Assembly: GCA_003254905.1 (NCBI GenBank)
Contig: QANU01025522.1
Span: 1 to 64,000, forward strand
Source: Nissolia schottii
Lineage: Eukaryota; Streptophyta; Magnoliopsida; Fabales; Fabaceae
Direction of reading: 5' to 3'
DNA: 64,000 nucleotides
In this document: one piece after another, positions 45,850 to 58,074 of the stretch
How the letters are laid out: each line of letters opens with the position of its first letter
Position numbering within the stretch: position 1 is the first letter of the stretch
Notes under the pieces: generated by a model
Databases searched by the model: none
Seen by the model: only the letters and a program-made list of their open reading frames with translations
What the model was told of the DNA's origin: nothing
Program-made: the position numbers and the translations under genes

Positions 45850-46309
45850 AATGGGATAGTTTGAGATGCATACATCCAATTTGTTGTGTAAGCATGTTGC
45901 GGGGTCATGATATGTCCATTATAATGTCACCTTTTTTTGAATGAGAAAATTAGAGCGGTGACGCTCTACAACATGGAAAGGGAATTTATAATTGTTTTTT
46001 ATATATTATATGTAAAAGACGGCTAATGTGGATTATGGAGAAAGCAAAAAACCTTTTCGTGCGTGCCAATAGGCGGTAGCTTGCACTCAATTCAATTCTA
46101 TGGAATGCTAAATGAATAATCTTTTGTCTAAATTATAAGTAGTATCTGAAAAGTCTGTGAGACCCTGATTATTTTAGCTTGACCCGAGTCAATCCATTTT
46201 CATGATAAAACTCTCTCCATACTAATTTTATTTGTTTATGAAACTCAAAGCTAAAACTTTGTTACATGGTATATGATGCACCACAATTTACCCATATATT
46301 TTAGTCCTT

Positions 46310-46670
46310 CTTTTAAAGAGAAAAAATGTTTTATTCGTTCATAAAGAAATTTAACAACACTTATAAATTAAAGAAGATACATTAGATCTAAATTTAGTAA
46401 GAGATAATAACATTTTGTATATTTAGTATTTAATTATGTTTCTTTTCCGAGTATTATCAATGTTTAAGTATCTTTTATATCGAAGACCAATATGAAAAGT
46501 GTTGTAGTGTGAAAAATGAAAAATGTATTAGATCTCTTTTCATCGTAAATCTGAACATCTTTTTATCTCTAATACCCTAAAAAAAGTATTCACAAGGGAC
46601 CAAAACACACACAATGAGATTAACACAACCATAAATGAGACGACAACAACAAAAGAAAATTCGTTCAACG
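46310..46670. repeat. Interspersed repeat, copy 2
   Basis: It matches 19,670-20,165 in ordered blocks (AACAACACTTATAAATTAAA and the following A-rich segments). It abuts the Mutator-like element whose target duplication starts at 46671. The class is unknown. Confidence 0.55.
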
Positions 46671-46679
46671 AAATTTAAT

Positions 46680-47909
46680 GGCTTAAATATGTTTTGAGTC
46701 CCTCACAAATTTTTAAAATTTGGTTTAGATTTCTAAAAAAATAATTCTTTTTTCTAGTACAAACATGTTAGAAACATTTGGTTTTAGTTTCTGACATCAG
46801 TGGAGTTCTGTTATATGCTATGTATAGGGATGGCAAAAGGGTAGGGCGGGTCAATCCACATCTAACCCACATATAAATAGAATAGGACGAGCCAATTTTC
46901 TATGCGGGCCCAAAATTCATGTTTGCCCTGCATTTTACTAAGCCCGAAAGTTGGTGAACTAGCATGCGACCCTATGAACTAAACAAAAAATTTACAAAAA
47001 TGATTTTGACAATGTAAACAAAAAAAAATACAAACTCATAAAAAAGTACACATATAATGACATAAAAGAACTTCATATTCATAACTCCATAATATAAACA
47101 AATAAAACAAGTTGAAGTCTTGTTCGCACCAACAATCCAACACAAGATATATTTCAACACAAAATACACAATCCAAAACAAAATAAATCATGTTCACAAA
47201 GTCAAAATAAACTATATCTACAGAGTCAAAATAAAATAAACCATTTTCACAAAGCCAAAATAAAGTCTCCTTCCAATGTTCACAAAAAGATTTTTTTTTT
47301 GCCCATTTTATGTCTTTATTTTATAAATAAAAAACTTAACCTTAACCCGCCTTGCTTTAACCCATGAGTTAAAAACAAGCAAGCTAGCGTAGGCTGTAAA
47401 ACTTAAACATACTCAAAATTTGTGTTTGCCACTAAAAAAAAATGTGAGCAACTTGCCCCTAAGGGTCATGCCCATTTTGCTATCCCTAGCTACATGGCTA
47501 TCAGACAATCTCATCAATGATGTCATGTAAACAAAATACACTAACCTGACCCATTACTAGACCCAAAATGATTCATAATCTGCTACTTCACCCAAATTTG
47601 TTCCCAAATCATGACCTACACACAAACTCAAACCGGATCAAATAGCGAATTATGAGTTAGATTTGAGCGGGTTATAGATCATGTAAGTTTATTTTACTTA
47701 CATGATACTATTGATGTAACACTTTGTTAACCACATCAACCGTTAATAGAATTTCACTAGTGACAGGAACTAAAACCAAATAATTTATAATATGTTAGAG
47801 ACTAAAATCAAATATTTTTAATATGTTTGGACCAAAACAAAAATAATATTTTTTAAGAATTTAAATCAAATCTCGTAAATTTGTTAATGACTTGAAACAT
47901 ATTTATGTC
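46680..47909. mobile_element. Mutator-like element, interrupted by an hAT element
   Basis: Inverted ends: GGCTTAAATATGTTTTGAGT at the left, and at the right the inverted form beginning GACATAAATATGTTTCAAGT. The match continues about 150 bp inward (the TTTGGTTTTAGTTTC block). Flanking 9-mers AAATTTAAT (46671-46679) and AACTTTAAT (47910-47918) agree at 8 of 9, a Mutator-type duplication. Without the inserted hAT element it would be about 0.57 kb. It belongs to the same family as 13573-14101. Confidence 0.75.
46825..47488. mobile_element. Non-autonomous hAT-like element nested in the Mutator-like element
   Basis: The left end is TAGGGATGGCAAAAGGG and the inverted right end is TAGGGATAGCAAAATGG, matching at 15 of 17 positions and typical of plant hAT termini. 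The flanking 8-mers GCTATGTA and GCTACATG agree only in part, so the duplication has decayed or the boundary is off by a base or two. It is 664 bp with no transposase. Confidence 0.7.
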
Positions 47910-47918
47910 AACTTTAAT

Positions 47919-48869
47919 TATAGAGTTTATATTGATACATTAATATTATAAGTATTTTTACACAGTCGTCCAATCAATTTGTTGCATTTACACTACTTTT
48001 TAAGTAAAGGGTGTGCTAATTAACTATATTTACTTATGTATCAATATATAATTAGATGACAATGTTAAACTCTTTTACATTGTTAGTTCATTGCAATTAA
48101 ATTACTAATTATAAACTACTTCATTTTTGTGGAGCTTGAGAGAATTAGTTCCATTTTATATCATGATAAGTTAATCTTTCAAGTTTCCAATTAGACTCTT
48201 AAGTTTAGCTATTGTTTAATCAGGTTCTGTTGTACTGTTATAAACAAAATATTGGCATAGATTATCACTCAATGAGAACTTGTTGACAGAAAATATTAAT
48301 AATCACCTTGCTAACTTGTCTAATTGTGTGTTCGTCATTCATCAGCATTTGAAAGTAGGCCTGTGGGGATTTATTGATTTCTGGGTCCAGGGGTCCCAAA
48401 TTCAATTTGTGCTTAAAATTTAAAAAGGCTTCTGACCCAAAAGAAAACATTTGAAAGGCATACCAAAAATGTGTGCATTTGAGCTCAGTGTGTCGGCTAA
48501 AAAGGTGGCAGCCCAAGAAACCAAAAAGACTCACGTGCTATAGCTTATATATCCGTACATGATAAATGGTACTGTAACACAAGCACACACAACGTGTAAC
48601 GTTAAAGCCACTCCAACGGTACTTTCCCACTGTTTGGAAACTTCAAAAACTAGATTAACTGTGTACTATTGAACCTAATTTTATAAAAATTGTGTTTAAT
48701 AATAACTTAAAGAACTAATTTTAAAATAAACTAATATTAAATCAACTTTTTTCATCTATTTTTTTTCTTTTATCACCAATTCACTTTTGACTTCTCACTA
48801 ATTTTTTATGTCCAGGATTCTTTTTTTTGTTTTAAAATCTCTCATCTTATTTCACATTAAAATAAAAAT
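47919..48869. other. Intergenic DNA, no supported gene
   Basis: AT-rich. A minus-strand frame of 89 codons at 48265-48534 has mixed composition, but no splice partner, promoter or recognisable family. Confidence 0.4.
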
Positions 48870-50490
48870 AATTACAGCGAAAAGTCTCACAAGAGTGGAT
48901 CTGTCAAGCTCTAGAGTGAATTAGCAAGTCTAAACACTTACATGAAGCTTCTTATATAGGGGGAGGAGGAAACCCTCTTCTACAGTTGTAAACGATGTGA
49001 AACTAATTCCTGACGTGCTGCAGCGCGCCCAACACGCTGCGCCACTACAGCACGCTGGCTCCCAAGGGTTGCATCTCGCACGAGACTTCCCCCCCCCTTT
49101 TTACTTCTAAGGGTCATTAGAATCTTCCCTCTTTAAGACATTTGGTCCCCAAATGTCACGATCTTCTTTCTTTTGACCTTCTAACCTTACCATGCTTCCG
49201 TTGCGCTTCTCTGATGTTTTATACTCACCCTTATAGCTACTTGCTTGACATATGCTGACTAGGTGCGAGGACAAGGAATGAAAAGAACAAAACTAACATA
49301 ACTAACTCTAGCATGCTTATTGGGCTCTAGATATGGCTGACTTTTCTAACTGACCTAGACATAACATGACTGACATCCTATAGGCCTTATGCAACATTAC
49401 GTATTGTACAAATGGGGGCGCCTACCATTTACACAATTGTAACTTTACTTAAAAACACTTGCTCCAATACATATAAGGAAACCTATTGATCTGATACCAC
49501 ATTTGTCACACCTCAACTTAGGGACGTGACCGGCACGCTAGGAACTAGTTACCTCATAGAAGCCTCAAGAACGCTTTTCGTAAAAACATGCATTTTAACT
49601 TTAAATAAAACGAATAAGACTTTCATTTTATGAATAAACATAAACTTTTTTACATTAAACATAAATTTACATGATAAAATACGCGACTAGTCTGAAGATC
49701 CTATCTGTATACGATTGAAGCACTCTAAACATGACTTGATTACAAAATAAAAATAAACTAAAAATTCCTATGGTTAGCTTCAACTCAAGGTGATCTGCCG
49801 ACTCTTAGATATTGATGTCGTTGTACTGACCATAAACCCATGCTTTGCTACGCTGCTTCATAACTTGTAACTGGAGGGGGAGGTTAAGGGGTAAGAACTC
49901 TGGGAAGAGTCTCAACGAATGGCCGTCTGCACGGGGACATAGGATACTTCAAAAAAACCATGACATGGAGATGCAATCCATAATATATATAACAAGCATA
50001 AAACGTTTCTATAATAATATATAGTACGTAAAACATTTGAAAACATAATTCAGTTGGGAGTTCTCTAGATAGACGTTCTGAGCATTACGATTTAGTTATT
50101 CTTGAAATGTCCGAGCTTTACGGTATTTCCCTAATCTACATGACATGATACATGATAAATGATACATGACATTAGGCATCACAGGCTGCCATGTTCGGGG
50201 GCTTTACAGTCTTGCCCTAATTCTACATGAATCTTATTCTACTTTACCATCGTATATGGTGTGCCAGGATTAACGTAGGCTGTCGTTAACTTACAGTTTT
50301 ATTCAAGATATACTCTGATGAAAATAATTTTAAAAACATAACATAACATGATCATCATAATAAAATCCTTTAACTGATACTGATAACATAACATGACTTA
50401 ATATATTTAAGTATTTTATCTTGAAAAAAAATAAAGGTAGACTAAGATCTCATGTTTAGAGAGATTCCTAGGTAAGAGCTTTACAGCGAA
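48870..50490 (-). mobile_element. Second copy of the short-interior LTR element
   Basis: On the minus strand this copy has the last half of a 5' LTR (about 50,490-49,503, ending GTGTGACA), then a TGGTATCAGA-type primer site, then about 380 bp of interior collinear with 2338-2719. The polypurine region follows, then the first about 250 bp of a 3' LTR (about 49,120-48,870). The interior shares the landmarks GGTAGGCGCCCC, CATGCTAAG-type and GACATTTGGGGACCAAATGT with the copy at 2.3 kb. It codes for nothing. Both LTRs are truncated. It directly abuts a chromovirus fossil at its right side. Confidence 0.75.
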
Positions 50491-53400
50491 GACTACAAGA
50501 TCTTCACAGATCACAAGAGCCTACAATACATTTTCAAGCAGAAGGTTCTAAATCTTAGGTAACGTAGGTGGGTGGAATTGTAAAAGGATTATGAATAGAT
50601 CATGCAAGGCCAATGTTGTGGCCAATGCCTTGAGCAAGAATTTTATAGGCAGTTTGGTGCAAATTTCCCTAGTGTGGTACAGGTTGGCTGCAGAGATTTA
50701 CAAGTTGGAGGCAAGTGGCTTTCAATTTAGCAAGAGTGACTCAAGGGCGCTCTTAGCCAATGCAAGGACTCAAACCACATCCTTATTTGAAGAAATAAAT
50801 AAGTGTTAGGCAGAAGATTCAAAGTTAAGGGAAAACATGAAAAAGGCCAAGGACGGTGTTGTGTTAGAATACTTTGTTGACTCCAAAGGAGTCTTGCGGA
50901 TAGGAACTCGACTATGCGTCTGAAATGTGAATAGGTTGAGAGAGAAGATCATGGAAGAGGTGCATAATTCAACATATTCTATCCATCCAGGATCGACAAA
51001 TATGTATTAAGACTTGGATGAGCTTTACTAGTGGAAGAGTATGAAGAAAGACGTGGGAAGTTTCATGTCTTGATGCCTTGTGTGTCAGCAGATCAAGGCT
51101 GAATACCAGAAACTGATAGGAGAGCTATAGAGGATACCTATACCGGAATGGAAGTAGGAGCGGATAACCATGGACTTTGTGGTTTGATTACCTTGAACTC
51201 TCAGTAGCTATGACTCGATTTAGGTAATAGTCGACAGGATGGCAAAGCTAGCACATGTCATACCAGTGAAGGCAACACATAAAGCAATAGATTATGCAAG
51301 GGTCTATGCCAAGGAGATAAACTAAATGGGGTTCCACTCTCGATCATATCAGACAGAGGTGCACAATTCATTGCGCAATTGTAGATAGCTTTCCTAACGA
51401 CTATGGGTACAAATTTAGAGATAGTACCACTTTTCATCCATAGACAGACAATTAATCATAGAGGACAATTTAGACCTTGGAGGACATAGGGAGTTGCCAT
51501 GGATTTTAGTGGGAGGTGGAAAAGACATCTATCATTGGTCGAGTTTACGTATAACAAAAGTTATTAAGCAAGCATTCAAATGGCTCCATTCAAGGCATTA
51601 TACGAGAAACATTATAGATCCCCATTAGATGGTTTGAGACGGGCGAGAATAAGATCATTGGCCCTAACATAGTCCAAGATACCATAGACAAGATAAATTA
51701 GATCTGAGAGAGGTTATTAACAACACAATCACGACAAAAGTTGCAAGTAGATCATCACCAACGTAACCTCAAGTTTGATGTAGGGGGAAGGTCTTTATGA
51801 AAGTATCCCCCATGAAGGGAGTGGTACATTTCAGTAAGAAAGGGAATCTTAACCCTCAATATATCAGTTCATTTAAAATCATGAAAAGGATTGGTGCGGT
51901 GGCCTATGAGCTGGCACAACAACTCAATCTAGCAGCAGTATACCTCGTATTCCATGTTCCAATGCTCTGGTGAAACATTAGTGATGACAAGCACATCCTA
52001 TTGTAGTAGGACGTTAAGGTGGATCCTGACATGTCCGACAAGGAGGAACCAGTTGCTATAGTAGACAAGAAGGTCAAGAAGCTTAACTCAAAGGAGGTGA
52101 CCTCAATAAAGGTCATTTGGAATAAACACTCTAGAAAGGAAGCAACTTGAGAAGCAGAAGATGCGATAAGGGAAAAGTACCCTTATCTATTCAATCCCTC
52201 AGGTACATTGACAGAATCATTCAATCCAATGCAATTTTAGAGACCAAATTTCCTTAATGGGGAAGAATGTGATGACCCGTTCTCAAAGGAGCACTGCAGT
52301 GGTTTAGTTTCTTCTAAACATTGTAGCGGTTCCAATTTTGATAAATGGTACAATGGTTGTTTTTACGCTATATTAGTTCGATGGTCAAGTCCCACATTGA
52401 TTGTGGTGACTTGAGGGGGGAGGGTTCCTCTTATATATAAGGACCCTCTAATAGATTTATAGTTGCTAATTTCCTTTAGAGCTCTCAAGGTTCTACCTAG
52501 TGTTGGGACATTTTGCTCAAGTATTCTACTATGGAGAAGCAGTGCCTCAACGTAGGGTAAGTTTCTAGTCTTTTAAGGTGGCTTAGGATAGTAGGCCCCA
52601 ACGCTACTATCCTGGCGGTGGTAATGTTGTGGTGATCCACGACCACCGTGGTGATGCCGATTCGCCGTAACGATGCTAATTGGCTACCGCGGCACCCTAT
52701 AGTGATAGTTTCCTTTAGTTTATGTGATTTATTATGTTGCGGTGTTTGTTAGCCAATCCAGGTGTCAACACTATGCCATTTGGAGCTTTCAATTTTAGTG
52801 TTCGTCAGTCTTCGGCCATTACAGGTGAGTGGAGGACTTGGTGCGTTGAAGGTTGTGCTATTTTGCGGCACTGTCAATAGAGCCAGTTATGTTATTTATT
52901 TCGGTTATTTATATGCCTAATATTTTCTTAATAATTGCACGCATAGGATTAGGTAGAGACTTATATACTTAGATATGATATGCCAGGTAATATGTGGATT
53001 TTGTACCCTATTTTATTATTCTATAATTGAACATTGCATATTAAAAATGTGTGGTTTTAATGCTTAATTAATATTTTTTGCACATTATCCTCTTTTGTGA
53101 GGAATTGAGAAAAAATACAATTTAAGGCACTGTTTTTATCTTAAAAAGTAATATGTAGATTTTCTTTTGCTCCTTTTTAGTTTTCTATTTTAATTGCAGA
53201 AAATAAATTGTCAAGAGGATCAATGAAGAGTTGAAGGAGAATTGATAAGATACAAATTTTGAAGAAGATATTTGAAGAGAAGATTTGGATCATAAAATAC
53301 TAGATTGAATTCAAATTCAAAAAGATTTGGTCAAAGATTTGTTGAGGATTTTTTAATACTGACTTTGTCACGGATTTTGCGCCAGGATGGAGGTTGAATC

Positions 53401-55353
53401 TTAAATTAACGTAAACTAAAAAATTGTAGATCTATCTCTTAGCTTTAATTGAAGACTTGATCACCTTAATCTGATATCTTTAGTCAAAGTCATCGCGATT
53501 TTACCAACTGTTGTGCTAAAAGTGCTGGATTTTCACCCACTTTGGGTCCATCCTCTATAAATAGACATCCTCTCTCAACAACTTCACAGAACTTCATACT
53601 CAACCTCCACTTTAGGTTTATGTTAGTAGTGCTTAGTTATTAGTTCTTCAAAGATTATTAGAGCGCTCGCATTGACAACACAAGCTCCTAATTATTTGCG
53701 AAGATCTTTTGTTATTGTATTCAGGTTTTGCTATTTTAATTCTCGTTATTTCCTACTATCTTCTTCTCTTTATTTATTATGAGCCTTTATTCTCCACCAT
53801 GGAGGAGTAGTTTTCTTAATATCTTGCATGTGGTAACTCTAGATTAGGATTAATTAGAGGTTCGTGTGGTTAATGTTTATTCATGATTTGTTCTGCCCCT
53901 AATTAGTAATATAGTGATCGCATGTTATTGGTTAGGGTTAATTCTAGGTTGATAGATCTTGACGATTATAGGATTTATTGATTTAGGATTTGGAAACTTT
54001 TTGGAGAACTAATTAGATTTAATTAGGTTGTGCATTTGGGACATAATTGATATGAGTTTTAAATGTTGAGATCTTAGTTTTAATTCTTATAGTAATTAAT
54101 GTTTAGGGGATTGACGATCGTAATTTCTTAAGTGAATTGCGTATTAGTTGGAGATTTCAACTAATAAACAACACCCCCTCCTATGAATAATTAATTAGGA
54201 ACCAATGACAATTAATCCTTGATCTAGAAACGTTATATGCAATATATTGCTTTCATTTATTGCTGCTTTACTTTTGTTTGATTTCTTTTTATTTAAATTC
54301 AATCAATTCAAACCCCCCCATAATTTTAGTTGTAATTGGCTTAAAAATTGCTTCCTTGAGAGACGATCTAAGTTAGCCCAATTTACTACTTTTTTTGGGG
54401 TTAATTTAGTTTTATAAATTATTATTTGATCGTGCACTAAATTAATGATGTTTCAATGTGTGTCACTAGGGTTTCCATAATCAGGTAGTAACTTAGGATA
54501 TGCTAAATTTAATGACTAGTAAGTAGTAGCAAGCCATAGTTAGATGACCAACTTAATTAATATCATAATAAGTATTCCATATGAACCCTAGGATAGTTGA
54601 CTTATAATTCCAGTTAAATTGCTTGTTATGCTTCAATTTATTGGCATGAGTTTAGCTACTCGGTAAGTCTCATATACAGGTTTATCGTGCTTTTTTTTTA
54701 TAGCGCAAGGAATCAATCCTTGCGAAGCAAGGTTAGAACTCGTTCCTTCTTGATTGAGGTTAAGACTCATCTCTCATCGACTCCTTAGTTGGAGGTGGAC
54801 AATTTTAGGTCTCAGCATCATCTAGTATAACTCAAACTTTGATATGATTCAACATACTCAATATCAGTTATTTAGCTCTCTTATAATTTAGTTGAATTAT
54901 ATATTCATGATTTACTTACCAGTATATGTTATGTGAGTGATACATTGGTACCCATTCACTGAGTTGACAACTCACCCATTTGTCTATTGGTTTTAGATAT
55001 TGTTAAGGATCTAGATTAAGTCTCTCCTTCAGTAAAATGTAGATTCAGCCTTAGTTGGTGAGCTCCACTTTGTAGTGGGGTTTACCCAGTCATATTAATT
55101 TACTTAGTTATACTCCAAATAGCTTAGGTAGGATCGCAACCATGATTAGTTTATCATTGCTATTATTTTCAATTATTTTATTTAGAATTTAGTTGTAACC
55201 CGTTAGAGGGAATTATGGTTATGCAGACTTTAGTATTATATATTTATTAAGCATTTATTTAATTAATCACATGAATTGCAGTTTTAGTAATATTAGAGCT
55301 TCTATAGGGACAATATCCTTACATGCGATCACTCCCGGGTTTGAGGTGTGACA
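50490..55353 (+). mobile_element. Ty3/gypsy chromovirus fossil (Tekay/Del-like), 3' part of pol plus 3' LTR
   Basis: From left to right, the plus strand shows the end of reverse transcriptase/RNase H (phrases near 50,500-50,640 such as VVANALSK), the integrase zinc-binding and core regions, and the C-terminal region near 51,850-52,190 that in this lineage precedes the chromodomain-like tail. A polypurine tract (TTAATGGGGAAGAA) and the 3' LTR follow, 52268 (TGTGATGACCC) to 55353 (GAGGTGTGACA). The 5' LTR, gag and most of pol are missing. Coding parts carry many breaks. The LTR is about 1.7 kb once the retroelement inserted at about 53.1-54.5 kb is set aside. Its right end lies inside a Mutator-like element. 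The copy is old. Confidence 0.8.
53110..54470 (+). mobile_element. Retroelement inserted within the chromovirus LTR
   Basis: Sequence unlike the flanking LTR contains a TATA box (CTATAAATAGACA, near 53,555), a leader, and blocks shared with 242-704 (inverted there). Its right part, GAGAGACGATCTAAGTTAGC followed by a T-rich tract, resembles the end of LTRs or leader sequences in legume Athila/Ogre-type elements. The exact ends and target duplication could not be fixed, so the boundaries are approximate. It is probably a solo LTR or leader-only remnant of unassigned family, and is a fossil. Confidence 0.45.
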
Positions 55354-56005
55354 TGATTGTGGTAACGACATGGTGGTTCCTCATAGATTTGATATGGTTT
55401 CCTCATCAAAGATATCATTAAGGAGGACGCACCATTTGTGGTTTTCGCCTCGACAATGTAGTGTTTTGGCAATGAGTCACGGTTGGTGGTGTGCTGTTCT
55501 AAAGATGAAACTGCAATGGTAAGTGAGGGGCGATGATTGATGGTCATGGGGCAAAGAAGGAAGTGATGGGGAAATAAAGGGAGATGGAGAAAATGGGGTG
55601 ATTGAATTTTTTAGGCATATTTGACCAAGCTGACAAACGGGGGCTAAAAACAAAAATAAAATAAAATAATTAGGGATTGAGACCAATTTTTCTTTACTAT
55701 GGGTTAAAACCAAATTTTGTAATTTATTAAGGACTAAAATAAAATTTGCAATTTATTAGGAACGAAAAACTTATCTAAACAATTTCTTATGACATGTAGA
55801 TAAATGAGGTGTCACATAAATATGATTGCTTTTGACTTCCATACATCACGTCAATAGTTAACAGACCAAGTTGACGGTAGTGACAAAAAACTAAAAGATA
55901 ATTTTATTAGAGACTAAAATCAAAAATATATTTATTAAGGGCTACAAGTAAAATTTGTAATTTATTAGGGATTAAAAAATTATTTAAAGCTACATTTAAT
56001 CAAAT
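55354..56005. mobile_element. Mutator-like element, right half
   Basis: It matches the right half of the element at 21233-22807. The G-rich interior (TGTGGTTCCTCA-type, then GGCAATGAGTCACGGTTG against GGCAGTGACTTGCGGTTG) is followed by the long right inverted end with ATTTATTAGGGACTAAA-type repeats, ending near 56,005. The left half is cut away at the chromovirus LTR end (55353), showing that the LTR element lies inside or against it. Confidence 0.65.
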
Positions 56006-57590
56006 CCTTGATAAATATATTATCTCAAAAAAATTATGGTGAAATAAGGAAAATTCTTTTATAAATAATAATGGCCGGAAAAAAGATATATTGAGTTTAA
56101 ACAAATAAGAATGGGACTTTGAAAAAATATAAACAAATGAGGAATTTTATTTTACAATTGTTAAAATATTAATTATTGACAAAATAATAAACTATAGATA
56201 AATAAATTGAATTTAATCAAATAATAATACTTTAAGAAATTCTCTCCCTATTTTTTTTTTAGTTGCCATCTTTAATTTAAGTTATGTGTGGGTATTAATA
56301 AAATGATTAAAAAAATATCAAAGTTAAAAAAAATTTAATAATATGCTTTACAAAATTACCATGTTTATTTCTTCATCTATTAGTCTATTTCTCTTTCTCT
56401 TTTTTTTTTAATTAAATAAGGGTATAAAAAAAGATAATTAATATTGTTTAAAATTTGGAAGTGGATAATTATTTATATAAATATCAAAATAGAAAGGTAG
56501 AAAAAAAAAATGAAAAGGAATACCAAAATGTGACAAATGAGATAAATTGAGTAGTCTTTTAGGAGAATTTCTCTGAAATTCCTGCCATCTTTCAGGGTAT
56601 CAATACCTTGCGGAAATTAGTGATTGATATTATTCTCTAATTTTTTAAATAAAAAATCATCAAAAAATAATGAGTTCATGATTAAGTATGAGTTACTCAT
56701 TTGTAAAATGTATTGGTATTCAAAGGGTAATAAAGAAATGTTTTTTTTTTAAATATAACAATGGGTGAAAATAACGTATGCTTAATTGATTGATTGATTT
56801 AAGTAATTTGATATTTATTCCCCTTAAATTAGGTCTCAAGTCCAAGTCAATTGATTTCAAAGATAAAAATAATGTTTTATTTGTCAATTTAATTTTGATT
56901 TATATTTCGAATGTTATGAAATAGAAAATAACTTGATTGGTAAAATCTCGTGGTTCTTTGTTTTCAATACTGTCGTATACTCTATTACATTTGAAAAGAT
57001 TTTATCGAAATAAATTCAATTTTAAATTCAAGTCTTTGCCATTTTATCTTGATTAAACATTTTATTTTGACTAAAAAATTTATTTAATAAAAATAATTCA
57101 AATTAATTTTTAATTTTTTAGACAATTATAAAAACAATTTAAATCAACCTAAACCTCTTTTATATAATGAATTTCAAACATGATTTTTTGTTTTAAAATT
57201 CAAATCAAATTATTTACTAAATTGAATATTCCAAGCTCAATGTTTAAATGAGTAAATTTTGTTACTAATTTAAGAAATCTCCTTTGAAATATAGCAAACG
57301 GTACGAATACGAGAGGCATCAGAAGAAAATAAGTCAATATACGTCAAAATCCCATCTCTTTCAAACATCAATATTTACTTTTATATATATTTAAATTAAG
57401 GTTTTATTAATGAGTGTCATAACACTTAAAAACACTTGTTAAAAAAATTAAAAAATAAAAATTATTCATTAAAATTTAAAATTATTAAAATTTTAATATA
57501 TTAAAAGTGTTAAAAGTTTTAAAAAAATTTATTACTAATTATTAATTTTTTAAGGAGTACGCTTAAGATACTTATTAATATTTTTCATTA
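56006..57590. other. Very AT-rich intergenic DNA, no gene seen
   Basis: Long A/T runs and simple sequence only. The right end leads into the promoter region of the carrier gene. No clear TATA box could be chosen among many AT-rich options. Confidence 0.5.
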
Positions 57591-58074
57591 AATGATCATT
57601 ATCATGGATTTATTATCATTATTTAAAAATTCAAATAAAACCACATTCTGAGGTGTACCACCCCAAAAAAAATGGTAAATTAACAAGGCAAGGAAAAGGA
57701 GGTTTTTGGTGGCAGAGCACAAGAAGCTGTGAAGCTGTGAGGAAAGCAAAGCAAAGCAAAGATACCCTAACCTTTCTGAATCCACCAAGAGCCATTCGGC
57801 AATAGGCACACAGCACAAACACTAGCCTCTAAAATTCCGATTCCTCCATCTTTTTTAACGTAACAACACATTCTCTCTCTCTGCAACATCTTCTTCTTCT
57901 TCTTCCCCCCTTTTGCCTTAGAATGTCTATTTCACAATCTCCCTGAAGGTAAAAAAAACCATGACTGTGAGATAGACTTGTTTTGTTCTTTTTTTTTTTG
58001 TTTGCCCCTTCCTAAAACCCTAGACCCCATCAATAAAAATCAAAAGTTTATAACGTTAGGGACCTTTGCGTTTG

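Noticed and set aside
48265-48534. 89-codon minus-strand frame of mixed composition
   Set aside because: It has no splice-consistent partner exons and no recognisable motif. It was kept as intergenic, with some doubt.
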